Source: Candidatus Borkfalkia excrementavium
Lineage (GTDB): Bacteria; Bacillota; Clostridia; Christensenellales; Borkfalkiaceae
Direction of reading: 5' to 3'
Assembly: GCA_019115945.1 (NCBI GenBank)
Contig: DXCO01000033.1
Coordinates: 1 to 44,599 of the forward strand
DNA: 44,599 nt
The translations under genes and the position numbers were made by a program. Under the pieces are notes generated by a model that had not been told where the DNA came from, did no database searches, and saw nothing but the letters and a program-made list of their open reading frames with translations. This document shows, piece by piece, positions 32,386-39,939 of the stretch. Each line of letters opens with the position of its first letter. Position 1 is the first letter of the stretch.

Positions 32386-32414
32386 TTGACGAACGCAAAA
32401 AAAAGGAGTATAAT
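32386..32414 (+). promoter_or_regulatory. Promoter of folT
   Basis: TTGACG (32386-32391), 17-bp spacer, TATAAT (32409-32414). Transcription starts near 32421, right before the aptamer. Confidence 0.85.
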
Positions 32415-32425
32415 TTCATCCGAAA

Positions 32426-32527
32426 ATGCAGAGTAGCCGAAGCGCGTAAAGTGTTGCGAAACGGGACGTTGTTCGCAAACGAAAGGGAATTTAGCCCCTG
32501 CGGTGCTGTTCGGCGCGTCCGTTGTAT
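32426..32527 (+). promoter_or_regulatory. THF (tetrahydrofolate) riboswitch aptamer
   Basis: The sequence follows the class I THF (folT) riboswitch. P1 pairs ATGCA (32426-32430) with TGTAT (32523-32527). Conserved blocks appear in order: AGTAG, GCGCGTAAAGTGT, ACGGGACGTTGT inside the P3 stem (TGCGA/TCGCA), AACGAAAGGG, CCCTGCGGTG, and P2 closes CCGAA with TTCGG, followed by GCGTCCG. The aptamer sits just ahead of a folate-transporter gene, the known genomic setting. Binding of reduced folates should lower expression of the transporter through the expression platform. Confidence 0.88.
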
Positions 32528-32568
32528 AATAAGGCGCCCTTGTTGCGGGCGCACCTCTTATTCTTCGG

Positions 32569-32598
32569 ACCTCTCAGAACTTTTCTGGAGGTTTTTTT
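32569..32598 (+). terminator. Riboswitch expression platform: terminator that also masks the folT ribosome site
   Basis: ACCTCTCAGAA (32569-32579) pairs with TTCTGGAGGT (32583-32592) with T32574 bulged, followed by TTTTTT. The 3' arm contains GGAGG (32587-32591), the folT Shine-Dalgarno, 9 nt from the ATG. A second ACCTC at 32553-32557 could compete for it, and the intervening arm GGCGCCC/GGGCGC (about 32533-32552) can form a separate hairpin. Confidence 0.75.
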
Positions 32599-32600
32599 CT

Positions 32601-33149
32601 ATGTTCACAAAAGCGTTCGTGTCTCTCTCTCCCTCGAAAAAGATCGCGTATCTTGCGATCTTTACGGCGGCGTGCGTGGGGATCAACAGCATCTCCATTC
32701 TCGTTACGCCGTCCATCACGCTCTCGTTCAATGCGGCGTTCGGTTTCCTTGCGGGGGGCATTCTGGGGCCCGTGGGCGGCTTTTCCGTCATGTTTCTGGG
32801 CGATCTTTTAGGCTGTTTTACGAATATTTTCAATATCGTCGTGCCCAATCCGCTCGTCTGCATCGCATCGGGACTTTTGGGGCTGATCCCCGGGCTGATC
32901 ATGACGCACGTGCGCGGGAATTTTTATCTTCGCGGCGTGCTGAGTTTCTTTTTGTGTCTGCTCGTCTGTTCGGCGGGGGTGAATACCTTTGCGATTTACA
33001 TCTTTTATTCATCCCGTTCGGTCAGTTACTGGGCCTATCTGCTCACCCGCATGCCTGCTTTTTGCATCGTCATGGCGGTGAATTGCGTCATCGGCGTCGT
33101 TTTGGCAAAGATCATCAATAAAGTGAACGGCAAATTCAGGATTTCCTGA
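32601..33149 (+). CDS. folT: Folate-specific ECF transporter S component
   Basis: The ATG at 32601 gives 182 residues; in-frame codons further upstream lie inside the riboswitch and are not used. Six hydrophobic helices are expected, with the family-type start SLSPSKKIAYLAIFTAACVG, a GFLAGGILGPVGGFSVMFLGDLLG loop and a basic C-terminus. It binds folate for an energy-coupling-factor importer; the A1, A2 and T subunits must be elsewhere. The folate assignment rests mainly on the THF riboswitch directly upstream, plus similarity in layout to FolT. The 3' end overlaps the convergent flippase gene by 14 bp. Confidence 0.85.
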   Translation: MFTKAFVSLSPSKKIAYLAIFTAACVGINSISILVTPSITLSFNAAFGFLAGGILGPVGGFSVMFLGDLLGCFTNIFNIVVPNPLVCIASGLLGLIPGLIMTHVRGNFYLRGVLSFFLCLLVCSAGVNTFAIYIFYSSRSVSYWAYLLTRMPAFCIVMAVNCVIGVVLAKIINKVNGKFRIS

Positions 33150-34638
33150 CGAGTACTTTGACCCATTTGGGTTCCGCAAGCCCGAGCGCGAACAGGAACA
33201 GCGCATCCGCCGCCAGTAAAATTGTCCCCGTCGAGATCGCGGCGAACAAAAGGGGCATGCAGGAACAGAATACGTTGTGCAGCAGTACCCCGAGAATGCT
33301 TACGGGCAGGATCGTGAATGCCGAAATCAGAGTGTGCTTGAGAAAGCGCACTTTTTCTTTGCTCTTTTTTGCCAGCAGGCGCAGATTGAGCACGCAGCAG
33401 ATCAAAGAACTGAGCGCCGTGCCCGCGATCTGGGCGTAAATGCCGATATAAGCGGGCAAAAACCACGTGCAGGCGAGCGTCGCAGCCGCGCCGATAAAGA
33501 AGTATCCGCAGGTATGCTTTTCATATCCGAGCGAATTGAGCATGCTCGTCGTGATCATGTTCAGGCTCATGGGCAGAAGCATGAGGCAACTTCTCCGTAT
33601 GATCTTGCCGCTCAATTCGTTGTCGAAAAGGATTTTTCCCAGATCTTCCCCGAGCACGAACAGCATGGGGATGAGCACGCATGCGATGAGAGAGGTGATC
33701 TTAAGCGCCTTTTCGATATTGTCTTTGAGTTTTTTATGCTGATTTTTGTAAAAATTTTCCGCAAGTTCCGGCACCATGACGAGCGCGAGGGAACCGATCA
33801 GCGTAGAGGGGATAGACAGGACGGGCATGCTCATTCCCATCATGACGCCTATGCCGCTCATCGTTTCCGCAGAGGAAAAACCCGCCGCGATCAGCCTCGC
33901 CGGCAGAATGAGCGCGATGACGGAGTTGATCAAAGAAGAGGAAGTCCGCATCCCCGTGATGGGCATGGCCGAAGAAAGCAGGGGATTGAAGGCGCGTTTC
34001 GGATTTCTGAATCTCCCGCCCTTGATGAAAAAGTAGGCGATGGACAGAGAGAAAGAGACGAGATAAGAGATCACGATTGCAAAAGCGACGCGCTTTGCAC
34101 CGTCGAAGACGCTGGTCATGCCCGTTACAAGCAAAATGCCCGCCGCGATCATGACGAGTTCTTCGATCAGGTCTATGACGCAGTAGGGGATGAATTGTTT
34201 ATTTCCCCAAAGAACGCCGCGAATGACCGAATAGACGGAATTAAACGTCAGGCTGGGCAGCAGGATCAGCAGGATGGACATGCACCGCGGATCGGAAAAG
34301 ATAAAATCGAACAGGTCGTGCCCGAAAAACAGGATCGCAAAAACGGGAACGGAAAACATGAGCGTTACCGCCACGGCGGCGGTGATGGTGGACTGTTCCG
34401 CCCTTTTGTTGCCGTTTGCCCTGTGTTTCGTGATCAGTCTGGATACGGTCAGGGGGATACCCGAAGATGTCGCCGTCACAAGTACGGCAAATACGGACAG
34501 CGCGAGTTGATACAGCCCCATGCCTTCCGAACCGAGCGTGCGGGATAGAATGATGCGGTATAAAAATCCGAAAAATTTTTCCGCGACGGAAAAAACCGTC
34601 ACATATGCCGCTGTCCTGTATATGTTTTCTCTGCTCAA
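33136..34638 (-). CDS. SpoVB-like polysaccharide flippase (MOP superfamily)
   Basis: A 500-residue membrane protein with 14 predicted helices. The opening RTAAYVTVFSVAEKFFGFLY and RTLGSEGMGLYQLALSVF resemble SpoVB and related flippases, followed by SGIPLTVSRLITKHRANGN. These proteins move lipid-linked glycans across the membrane for peptidoglycan or exopolysaccharide assembly; SpoVB relatives act in spore cortex formation. A CGGAGCGG site precedes the ATG. The C-terminus overlaps the folT end in antisense. Whether it acts in sporulation or in vegetative wall synthesis cannot be seen. Confidence 0.88.
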   Translation of the reverse strand: MSRENIYRTAAYVTVFSVAEKFFGFLYRIILSRTLGSEGMGLYQLALSVFAVLVTATSSGIPLTVSRLITKHRANGNKRAEQSTITAAVAVTLMFSVPVFAILFFGHDLFDFIFSDPRCMSILLILLPSLTFNSVYSVIRGVLWGNKQFIPYCVIDLIEELVMIAAGILLVTGMTSVFDGAKRVAFAIVISYLVSFSLSIAYFFIKGGRFRNPKRAFNPLLSSAMPITGMRTSSSLINSVIALILPARLIAAGFSSAETMSGIGVMMGMSMPVLSIPSTLIGSLALVMVPELAENFYKNQHKKLKDNIEKALKITSLIACVLIPMLFVLGEDLGKILFDNELSGKIIRRSCLMLLPMSLNMITTSMLNSLGYEKHTCGYFFIGAAATLACTWFLPAYIGIYAQIAGTALSSLICCVLNLRLLAKKSKEKVRFLKHTLISAFTILPVSILGVLLHNVFCSCMPLLFAAISTGTILLAADALFLFALGLAEPKWVKVLVRKS

Positions 34639-34759
34639 AATGTTCCGCTCCGTGAAAAAAATGTCTTAATTCATTATATAGCGTCGAACTTTGAGATATG
34701 ATAACGAAATTTTGCAAAAGTGCGCATATCCGCGCTTTCGCCGCATAAGATACATTGAT

Positions 34760-35089
34760 ATGGAAAAGACGGTACTGCAAAGAGAGGAAGCGAATCCTTT
34801 CGGCCTTCGCCGGGTGGCAAGGGGAGAAACGCTTTCCGCCATATGCGAAGAGTGCGGCGTGCCCGAATTGTGCGTGATCCGCAAAAACCGCCTTACGGGC
34901 GAACCGCAGGAGGGGCAGATCCTCCTTCTTCCGCAAGGAGACTACGAGGTGTATATCGTTCGGGCGGGGGATACGCCCGCATCGGTCAGCCGCGCGTACG
35001 GCATGACCGAAGAGGAATTCTTTTCGCTGAACGGTGTCCGCTATCTCTATCCCACGCTGAAAGTGTGGGTAAAGGCCGCGCCGCGGTAA
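34760..35089 (+). CDS. Small protein with two LysM domains
   Basis: The ATG at 34760 gives 109 residues; an in-frame TTG at 34691 lacks a ribosome site. No clear Shine-Dalgarno precedes ATG 34760 either, so the start is uncertain. Two LysM units: residues about 12-54 (RRVARGETLSAICEECGVPE...QILLLP) and about 57-105 (YIVRAGDTPASVSRAYGMTE...LKVWVK). LysM units bind peptidoglycan glycan strands. There is no signal peptide, so the protein may work inside a sporulating mother cell, like SafA or SipL-type LysM proteins; this is an inference. Confidence 0.65.
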   Translation: MEKTVLQREEANPFGLRRVARGETLSAICEECGVPELCVIRKNRLTGEPQEGQILLLPQGDYEVYIVRAGDTPASVSRAYGMTEEEFFSLNGVRYLYPTLKVWVKAAPR

Positions 35090-35106
35090 CAATGCGCGGC
35101 GGCTTT
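35075..35106 (+). terminator. Hairpin over the LysM stop codon
   Basis: GCCGCGC (35075-35081) pairs with GCGCGGC (35094-35100), followed by GGCTTTTC. The stem begins before the TAA. A further hairpin with AAAGAC/GTCTTT follows at about 35123-35150. Confidence 0.5.
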
Positions 35107-35179
35107 TCATATATTGAAATATAAAGACTGCGCCCATGCGGTCGGTCTTTATTGAATTTTTAACATTCGGAGGTTGAAA

Positions 35180-35857
35180 ATGTCTTTTTTCTCTAATTTT
35201 CAGACAGATAAATGCCCGGGGCCCATCAACGGCAATCCGCTCAACGGGTTGAACGAAAAAGTCTGTATCCAGGCGCAAAGGGTGTTTGACGCCTGCATCA
35301 AACAGGGGCAGACGGACGGCATCGTGCTGAATATCACCGATCCGGTGCCTGCAAATCCTACATATCCGCTCACCTTCATCAGCGCCCGCAGCACCACGTC
35401 GATCGGTACGGTCACCGCATTCCAGGTTGACCGCCTGCCCGACAGGGCGAACTGCGCGAGAGTGCAGGCCACGATCGATATTCCCATGGAAGTGGTCTAT
35501 ACCGATGCCAACGGCACGGAGGGGAAGGCGAGCGCCGTGATCACTGTCAGCGAAGACGTGATCCTGTTTGTGCCGCAGCCCTCGATCATGCCTTACGAAG
35601 TGCAGTGCGTCGTCAGCGCCGTCGCGCCCGAAGGCTCGTTCAATTCTGAAAACAACACGTTTGTCATCGATGCGTGCATCACCGCGATTCTGAAGATCAT
35701 CATCAACGTGGACCTGCTCGTGCCTTCCTACGGCTATTGCGTGATCCCGCCCGCCCAGGAATATACGCAGGAGGTCTGCGCCGGATTTTTCGAACTGCCT
35801 TTGTATCCGCAGGGCAATACGTCTTGCGGCAATAATTCGGGTTGCTGCAACAAGTAA
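35180..35857 (+). CDS. Conserved cysteine-containing protein of unknown function
   Basis: The ATG at 35180 (CGGAGG 7 nt upstream) gives 225 residues. It opens with SFFSNFQTDKCPGPINGNPL and EKVCIQAQRVFDACIKQ, then beta-rich repeats with VSAVAPEGSFNSENNTFVID and ends in the cysteine-rich tail NTSCGNNSGCCNK. There is no signal peptide or membrane helix. I do not recognise a family with certainty; the EKVCIQ...VFDAC segment reminds me of SPOCS/DUF3794-type spore-associated proteins, as does the LysM neighbour. A structural or coat function is a guess. Confidence 0.55.
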   Translation: MSFFSNFQTDKCPGPINGNPLNGLNEKVCIQAQRVFDACIKQGQTDGIVLNITDPVPANPTYPLTFISARSTTSIGTVTAFQVDRLPDRANCARVQATIDIPMEVVYTDANGTEGKASAVITVSEDVILFVPQPSIMPYEVQCVVSAVAPEGSFNSENNTFVIDACITAILKIIINVDLLVPSYGYCVIPPAQEYTQEVCAGFFELPLYPQGNTSCGNNSGCCNK

Positions 35858-35871
35858 AGGCTGTGCTGAAC

Positions 35872-35904
35872 AAAAAAGCCGGTATCTTTATATCGGCTTT
35901 TTTC
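35872..35904 (+). terminator. Terminator after 35180 gene
   Basis: AAAAAAGCCG with inner TAT pairs with ATA and CGGCTTTTTT around a CTTT loop; one internal mismatch. Confidence 0.85.
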
Positions 35905-35924
35905 TTTTATTTCGGGGGTGAAAC

Positions 35925-36107
35925 ATGAAATCAGATCACGTTGAACGCAAAGAGGGCCGCTGCGTGATATGCGGCGGAAAAACGCAGGGAGAAAATGTCT
36001 GCGAATGCTGTGCCGAGAGCCTTGCGCTCGTAGACATAGAAAATCTTCTTTCAGGGAAAAGGAGGAGCGCGATTTTCCCGAAAAGCGCCGCAAACGCTTT
36101 CAAATGA
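35925..36107 (+). CDS. Small zinc-ribbon-like protein (60 aa)
   Basis: A 60-residue protein with ATG 35925 and GGGGGTG upstream. Four cysteines lie as CVIC (residues 13-16) and CECC (27-30), suggesting a zinc ribbon. The rest is charged (LVDIENLLSGKRRSAIFP). No family is recognised. The gene is 50 bp before the phosphoesterase gene, on the same strand. Confidence 0.55.
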   Translation: MKSDHVERKEGRCVICGGKTQGENVCECCAESLALVDIENLLSGKRRSAIFPKSAANAFK

Positions 36108-36157
36108 TCGCCTTTTATGGTAAAATAATAGGCAGATAAAGTATCAGGAATTTCAGG

Positions 36158-36856
36158 ATGAAGGTATTTGCGGTCAGCGATTTGCACCTTCCGGGGAATC
36201 AGAACAAGCCGATGGACGTATTCGGCGGCAACTGGACGGGGCATCTCGAAAAAATCAAATCCGATTGGGCGGAAAAAGTTTCGCAAGACGATATCGTGCT
36301 CCTTGCGGGGGATACGAGTTGGGCGATGGTCCTCGACGACGCCCTTTCCGATCTTCGCAAACTGGCCGGTCTGCCGGGAAAAAAGGTCTTTATCCGCGGC
36401 AATCACGATTACTGGTGGTCGGGCATTACGGCTTTGCGCAAGAGCGCTCCGGACGAAACCTTTTTCTTTTTGCAGAACGATTGCGTCCGTTTCGACGGGC
36501 TCGTCGTCTGCGGTTCCCGCGGTTGGACATGCCCGGGCTGCGCCGATTTTGCCGAGGGCGACAAAAAGATATACGAGCGGGAGGGGGAGCGCTTTCGTCT
36601 GGTCTTTCAAAGCGTGGAAAAACTGCGCCTTCCCGGCGACGATCTGATCGCAATGATCCATTATCCGCCCTTCAACGCCAAGAGGGAAAGTTCTCTCTTT
36701 ACGGATATCTTTGAAAAGAACGGCGTTTCCAAAGTCGTCTACGGTCATCTGCACGCCAATGCGGGCGCGTATCCCATGCGTGCGCAGCGGGGCGGTATCG
36801 AATATTTTTTGACCTCTTGCGACCTGCTCGACTTCCGCCTTGCGCGCATTTATTAA
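36158..36856 (+). CDS. Calcineurin-like metallophosphoesterase
   Basis: A 232-residue cytoplasmic enzyme. The two-metal site is complete: Asp8 and His10 (SDLHLPGNQ), Asp in LLAGDTSWAM, Asn-His in RGNHDYWWSG, His in AMIHYPPFN and GHLHA near the end. It hydrolyses phosphate esters; the substrate (nucleotide, phospholipid or protein) is not indicated. ATG 36158 is preceded by a weak AGG. A candidate promoter with an extended -10 lies at 36098-36126. The next gene group (pyr) has its own promoter. Confidence 0.88.
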   Translation: MKVFAVSDLHLPGNQNKPMDVFGGNWTGHLEKIKSDWAEKVSQDDIVLLAGDTSWAMVLDDALSDLRKLAGLPGKKVFIRGNHDYWWSGITALRKSAPDETFFFLQNDCVRFDGLVVCGSRGWTCPGCADFAEGDKKIYEREGERFRLVFQSVEKLRLPGDDLIAMIHYPPFNAKRESSLFTDIFEKNGVSKVVYGHLHANAGAYPMRAQRGGIEYFLTSCDLLDFRLARIY

Positions 36857-36874
36857 AAAACATTTTCTATTCGC

Positions 36875-36904
36875 TTTACAAAGGTTTTGCGTTTGTGATA
36901 CAAT
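36875..36904 (+). promoter_or_regulatory. Promoter of the pyr operon
   Basis: TTTACA (36875-36880), 18-bp spacer, TACAAT (36899-36904) with TGA before the -10. Transcription would start near 36911, leaving a leader of about 180 nt. Confidence 0.75.
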
Positions 36905-36910
36905 AAATAC

Positions 36911-37075
36911 AAGTAAGATTTGACTTTAAACATTCGGTACGGAGATGCCGGAAAGTCGAAAGAATGAATGTATCCGAAATGAGCGTCGGCGGTCCGCGCA
37001 GGATGGTGCCGCCGCGGTCTTTCGGCTGTTTGTTTATGACTTGCCCGCGCTTCCGTGCGCGGGCGTTTTTTATGC
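36911..37075 (+). promoter_or_regulatory. pyr operon leader with attenuator terminator
   Basis: The leader can form CATTC/GAATG (about 36930-36965) enclosing CGG/CCG around CGGAGAT, and ends in an intrinsic terminator: GCCCGCGC pairs with GCGCGGGC (about 37042-37068), then GTTTTTT. The terminator precedes pyrR by about 15 nt. In relatives PyrR binds such leaders when UMP is high and promotes termination. The segment TACGGAGATGCC matches the PyrR loop only partly (UCCnGnGAGGYU), so the exact binding site is unsure. Confidence 0.6.
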
Positions 37076-37089
37076 GCAAAGGAGGAAAT

Positions 37090-37647
37090 ATGCCGGAGCG
37101 GATTTTAATGGACGGCGGAGCGATCGCAAGGACGCTCAACCGCCTCTCTCACGAGATCTACGAGAGGAACAAGGGGCTGGAAAATGTCTGCCTGATCGGT
37201 ATCAGGCGGCGTGGAGAGATCCTCGCGCGCCGTATCCGCGATCTCATACGGGAAAATTACGCCTGCGATTTGCCCTGCGCAGGGCTGGACATCGGCATGT
37301 ACAGGGACGATCTCGTGAGCAACTATTTCGTGCCGGATGCGCGCGCAAATTCTCTGGGCTTTGACGTAAACGGAAAGCGTGTCGTCCTTTGTGACGACGT
37401 TCTGCATACGGGCAGATCGGTGCGCGCCGCGATCGAAGCGATCTTCGACCTCGGCCGTCCCGCAAGCATCCGCCTTTTGGTCCTTTGCGACAGGGGCGGC
37501 AGAGAGATGCCCGTCTTTGCCGATTTCGTCGGAAAAAACGTGCCCACATCGCGCAGTGAATTTATAGACGTAAGGCTGAAAGAGATCGAGGGGGAAGACG
37601 CTTTGGGGATCCGCGGTGCGGATCCTGCGGCGGGCGCGCGCGGCTGA
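37090..37647 (+). CDS. pyrR: Bifunctional pyr operon regulator / uracil phosphoribosyltransferase PyrR
   Basis: The ATG at 37090 (GGAGG 5 nt upstream) gives 185 residues. It belongs to the PyrR family: IGIRRRGEILARRI at the active site, and the PRPP loop VVLCDDVLHTGRSVRAAI. PyrR binds pyr leader RNA in a UMP-dependent way and also makes UMP from uracil. Placed first in the operon after an attenuator, it probably controls its own operon and perhaps uraA-upp. Confidence 0.94.
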   Translation: MPERILMDGGAIARTLNRLSHEIYERNKGLENVCLIGIRRRGEILARRIRDLIRENYACDLPCAGLDIGMYRDDLVSNYFVPDARANSLGFDVNGKRVVLCDDVLHTGRSVRAAIEAIFDLGRPASIRLLVLCDRGGREMPVFADFVGKNVPTSRSEFIDVRLKEIEGEDALGIRGADPAAGARG

Positions 37648-37686
37648 TTGCGCTTGATTCTGAATTTCTATCAAAGAGGTATACAA

Positions 37687-38622
37687 ATGTTGGGAAAGGA
37701 CATGCTCGGTCTTTACGGCACCGCGGCGGAGGATATCGTCAATATCCTCGACACGGCGTCCGGCATGAAAAAACTGCTCACGCAGAACCTGAAAAAACTG
37801 CCGCACTTGCAGGGCAGGACGGTCACGACCTTATTTTACGAAAACAGTACGAGGACGCGCTGCTCTTTTGAACTTGCCGCAAAATATCTCGGCGCGGGGA
37901 CGGTAAACGTATCCGCCTCGTCCAGTTCCGTGCAGAAAGGGGAGACGCTCATCGATACGGGCCGTACGCTCGACGCGATGAAGAACGACGTCATCGTCAT
38001 CCGCCATCCCATGGGCGGCGCGCCCGCGCTTTTGGCGAAAAACGTGCGCGCGTCCGTCATCAACGGCGGCGACGGCATGAACGAACACCCCACGCAGGCG
38101 CTCCTCGATTTTTATACGATGCGCGAAAAATTCGGCTCTTTCAAGGGGCTGAAAGTTGCGATACTGGGAGATATCGCCCACTCCCGCGTGGCAAAGAGCA
38201 ATCTGTTCGGTCTGACGAAACTGGGCGCGGAAGTGACGATGTACGCTCCCGCGACGATGATCCCGCAGGGGATCGACCGTCTGGGCGCAAAAATTGCCCC
38301 CTCGAGGGAAGAGGCGCTGCGCGGCGCGAACGTGGTCATGGGGCTGCGCATTCAGTTAGAGCGCATGCAGGGCGGATTGTTCCCGTCGCTGTCCGAATAC
38401 AACAAATTTTACGGCGTTTCGGAAGAACATCTCAGACTTGCGGATAAAAATGCGATCGTGATGCATCCGGGGCCGGTAAACCGCGGCGTGGAGTTGACGG
38501 ACGAGGTCATCGACGGGGAAAACAGCAAAATCAACGAGCAGGTATTAAACGGCGTCGCCGTGCGTATGGCGTTGTTGTTCCTGCTCTGCAAAAACAGACA
38601 GGGAGGCAGCGAAAATGAGTAA
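37687..38622 (+). CDS. pyrB: Aspartate carbamoyltransferase catalytic subunit
   Basis: The ATG at 37687 with AGAGG before it gives 311 residues, the normal size. It joins carbamoyl phosphate and aspartate to carbamoyl aspartate, the first committed UMP step. Motifs: ENSTRTRCSFE (54-57 STRT binds carbamoyl phosphate), NEHPTQALLDF, and HPGPVNRGVE. No pyrI regulatory subunit follows. The gene overlaps pyrC by 8 bp. Carbamoyl phosphate synthase genes are not in the window. Confidence 0.97.
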   Translation: MLGKDMLGLYGTAAEDIVNILDTASGMKKLLTQNLKKLPHLQGRTVTTLFYENSTRTRCSFELAAKYLGAGTVNVSASSSSVQKGETLIDTGRTLDAMKNDVIVIRHPMGGAPALLAKNVRASVINGGDGMNEHPTQALLDFYTMREKFGSFKGLKVAILGDIAHSRVAKSNLFGLTKLGAEVTMYAPATMIPQGIDRLGAKIAPSREEALRGANVVMGLRIQLERMQGGLFPSLSEYNKFYGVSEEHLRLADKNAIVMHPGPVNRGVELTDEVIDGENSKINEQVLNGVAVRMALLFLLCKNRQGGSENE

Positions 38623-39895
38623 ACTTCTCATCAAGGGCGGTACGGTCGTCTTTCCCGACCGTGTCGAGCGGGCGGATCTCCTCTCGCAGGACGGAAAAAT
38701 TATCAAAATAGCAAAGGAGATCTCGGATAAAGAGGCGGAAACGCTCGACGCGCAGGGGCTGACGGTGTTTCCCGGGCTGATCGATATGCACGTACATCTG
38801 CGCGAGCCTGGATTTGAATATAAGGAAGACATTGCCAGCGGCAGTGCCGCCGCGGTTGCGGGTGGATTTACGCAGGTCTGCTGTATGCCCAATACTTCTC
38901 CCGTCTGCGACAATGCGGCGATCGTCGGCTATATCGCGGCAAGGGGAAAAGAGGTCGGCCTGTGCAAGATCCGTCCCATCGGTTCGATCACGGTCGGCGA
39001 AAAAGGGGAAAGCCTTTCGGAAATGGGAAAAATGAAAGAGGCGGGCGCCGTAGCGGTCAGCGACGACGGCAAGCCCGTTTCCGATGCGCGCATCATGCGC
39101 CTTGCCATGGAGTATGCTTCCGATTTCGGGCTCGTGTGCCTTTCTCATTGCGAGGATAAGAGCCTTGCGGAGGGCGGCGCGGTCAACGAGGGATACAACA
39201 GCACGCTTGCAGGGCTGAAGGGGATCCCGCGCGCGGCGGAGGAGATCATGCTTGCCCGAGAGATCATCCTTGCGGAAACGCTGAAAAAGCGGGTGCATAT
39301 CTGCCATGTTTCTACAAAAGGCGGCGTGCAGTTGCTCAAAGAGGCCAAGGCGCGCGGCGTAGCCGTCACGGCGGAGACCTGCCCCCATTACTTTACGCTG
39401 ACGGACGACGCGATCGTCACGTTTGACGCGCGTACAAAGGTCAATCCGCCTTTGCGCGAAGCGGAAGACGTGGAGGCGATCAAAGCGGGGCTTGCGGACG
39501 GCACGCTCGACTGTATCGTGACCGATCACGCTCCTCATCACGAACAGGAAAAAAACGTGGAGTACAATCTCGCGGCGTTCGGGATCAGCGGGCTGGAAAC
39601 CTCTTTCGCGCTCTCCTATACGGCATTGGTCCGGGGAGGGGTTTTGACGTTGACGCAACTTGCGGATAAAATGAGCGCGGCGCCCGCACGCATTCTCGGC
39701 CTGGACGGAGGAGAGATCGGCGTCGGCCGCACGGCGGATTTTGCGCTCGCGGATCTGGAGGAAAAATATACGATCGACAGCAAAAAGTTCCGCTCAAAAG
39801 GGAAAAACACCCCGTTTGACGGCCGCGAGGTTTTCGGGAAAATCAAATATACCGTTGTCGACGGAAAGATCAAATATAAGGCCGATGAGCGATAA
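38615..39895 (+). CDS. pyrC: Dihydroorotase
   Basis: A 426-residue metal-dependent amidohydrolase that closes carbamoyl aspartate to dihydroorotate. Metal-binding HVHLREPG lies near residue 57, VCLSHCEDKSL and HICHVSTKGG carry further ligands, and TDHAPHHEQEK holds the catalytic Asp region. It overlaps pyrB and is followed by a 44-bp gap containing a repeated motif before pyrE. Type I family by sequence. Confidence 0.96.
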   Translation: MSKLLIKGGTVVFPDRVERADLLSQDGKIIKIAKEISDKEAETLDAQGLTVFPGLIDMHVHLREPGFEYKEDIASGSAAAVAGGFTQVCCMPNTSPVCDNAAIVGYIAARGKEVGLCKIRPIGSITVGEKGESLSEMGKMKEAGAVAVSDDGKPVSDARIMRLAMEYASDFGLVCLSHCEDKSLAEGGAVNEGYNSTLAGLKGIPRAAEEIMLAREIILAETLKKRVHICHVSTKGGVQLLKEAKARGVAVTAETCPHYFTLTDDAIVTFDARTKVNPPLREAEDVEAIKAGLADGTLDCIVTDHAPHHEQEKNVEYNLAAFGISGLETSFALSYTALVRGGVLTLTQLADKMSAAPARILGLDGGEIGVGRTADFALADLEEKYTIDSKKFRSKGKNTPFDGREVFGKIKYTVVDGKIKYKADER

Positions 39896-39909
39896 AATCA
39901 ATAAAATCG

Positions 39910-39930
39910 AAGTACTATGCGAGACATAAA
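39910..39930 (+). repeat. 21-nt motif, copy 1, ahead of pyrE
   Basis: AAGTACTATG (39910-39919), 5 variable nt, CATAAA (39925-39930), directly upstream of the GGAG site of pyrE. A second copy lies at 41529-41549 before pyrK. Only the five central bases differ. Confidence 0.6.
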
Positions 39931-39939
39931 GGAGTAAAA

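Noticed and set aside
32451-32600. Upstream extension of folT
   Set aside because: This region is the THF riboswitch and its terminator; the Shine-Dalgarno lies at 32587-32591.
33277-34548. 423-codon plus-strand frame opposite the flippase
   Set aside because: Highly charged, without a start signal; the minus-strand frame is a clear membrane protein.
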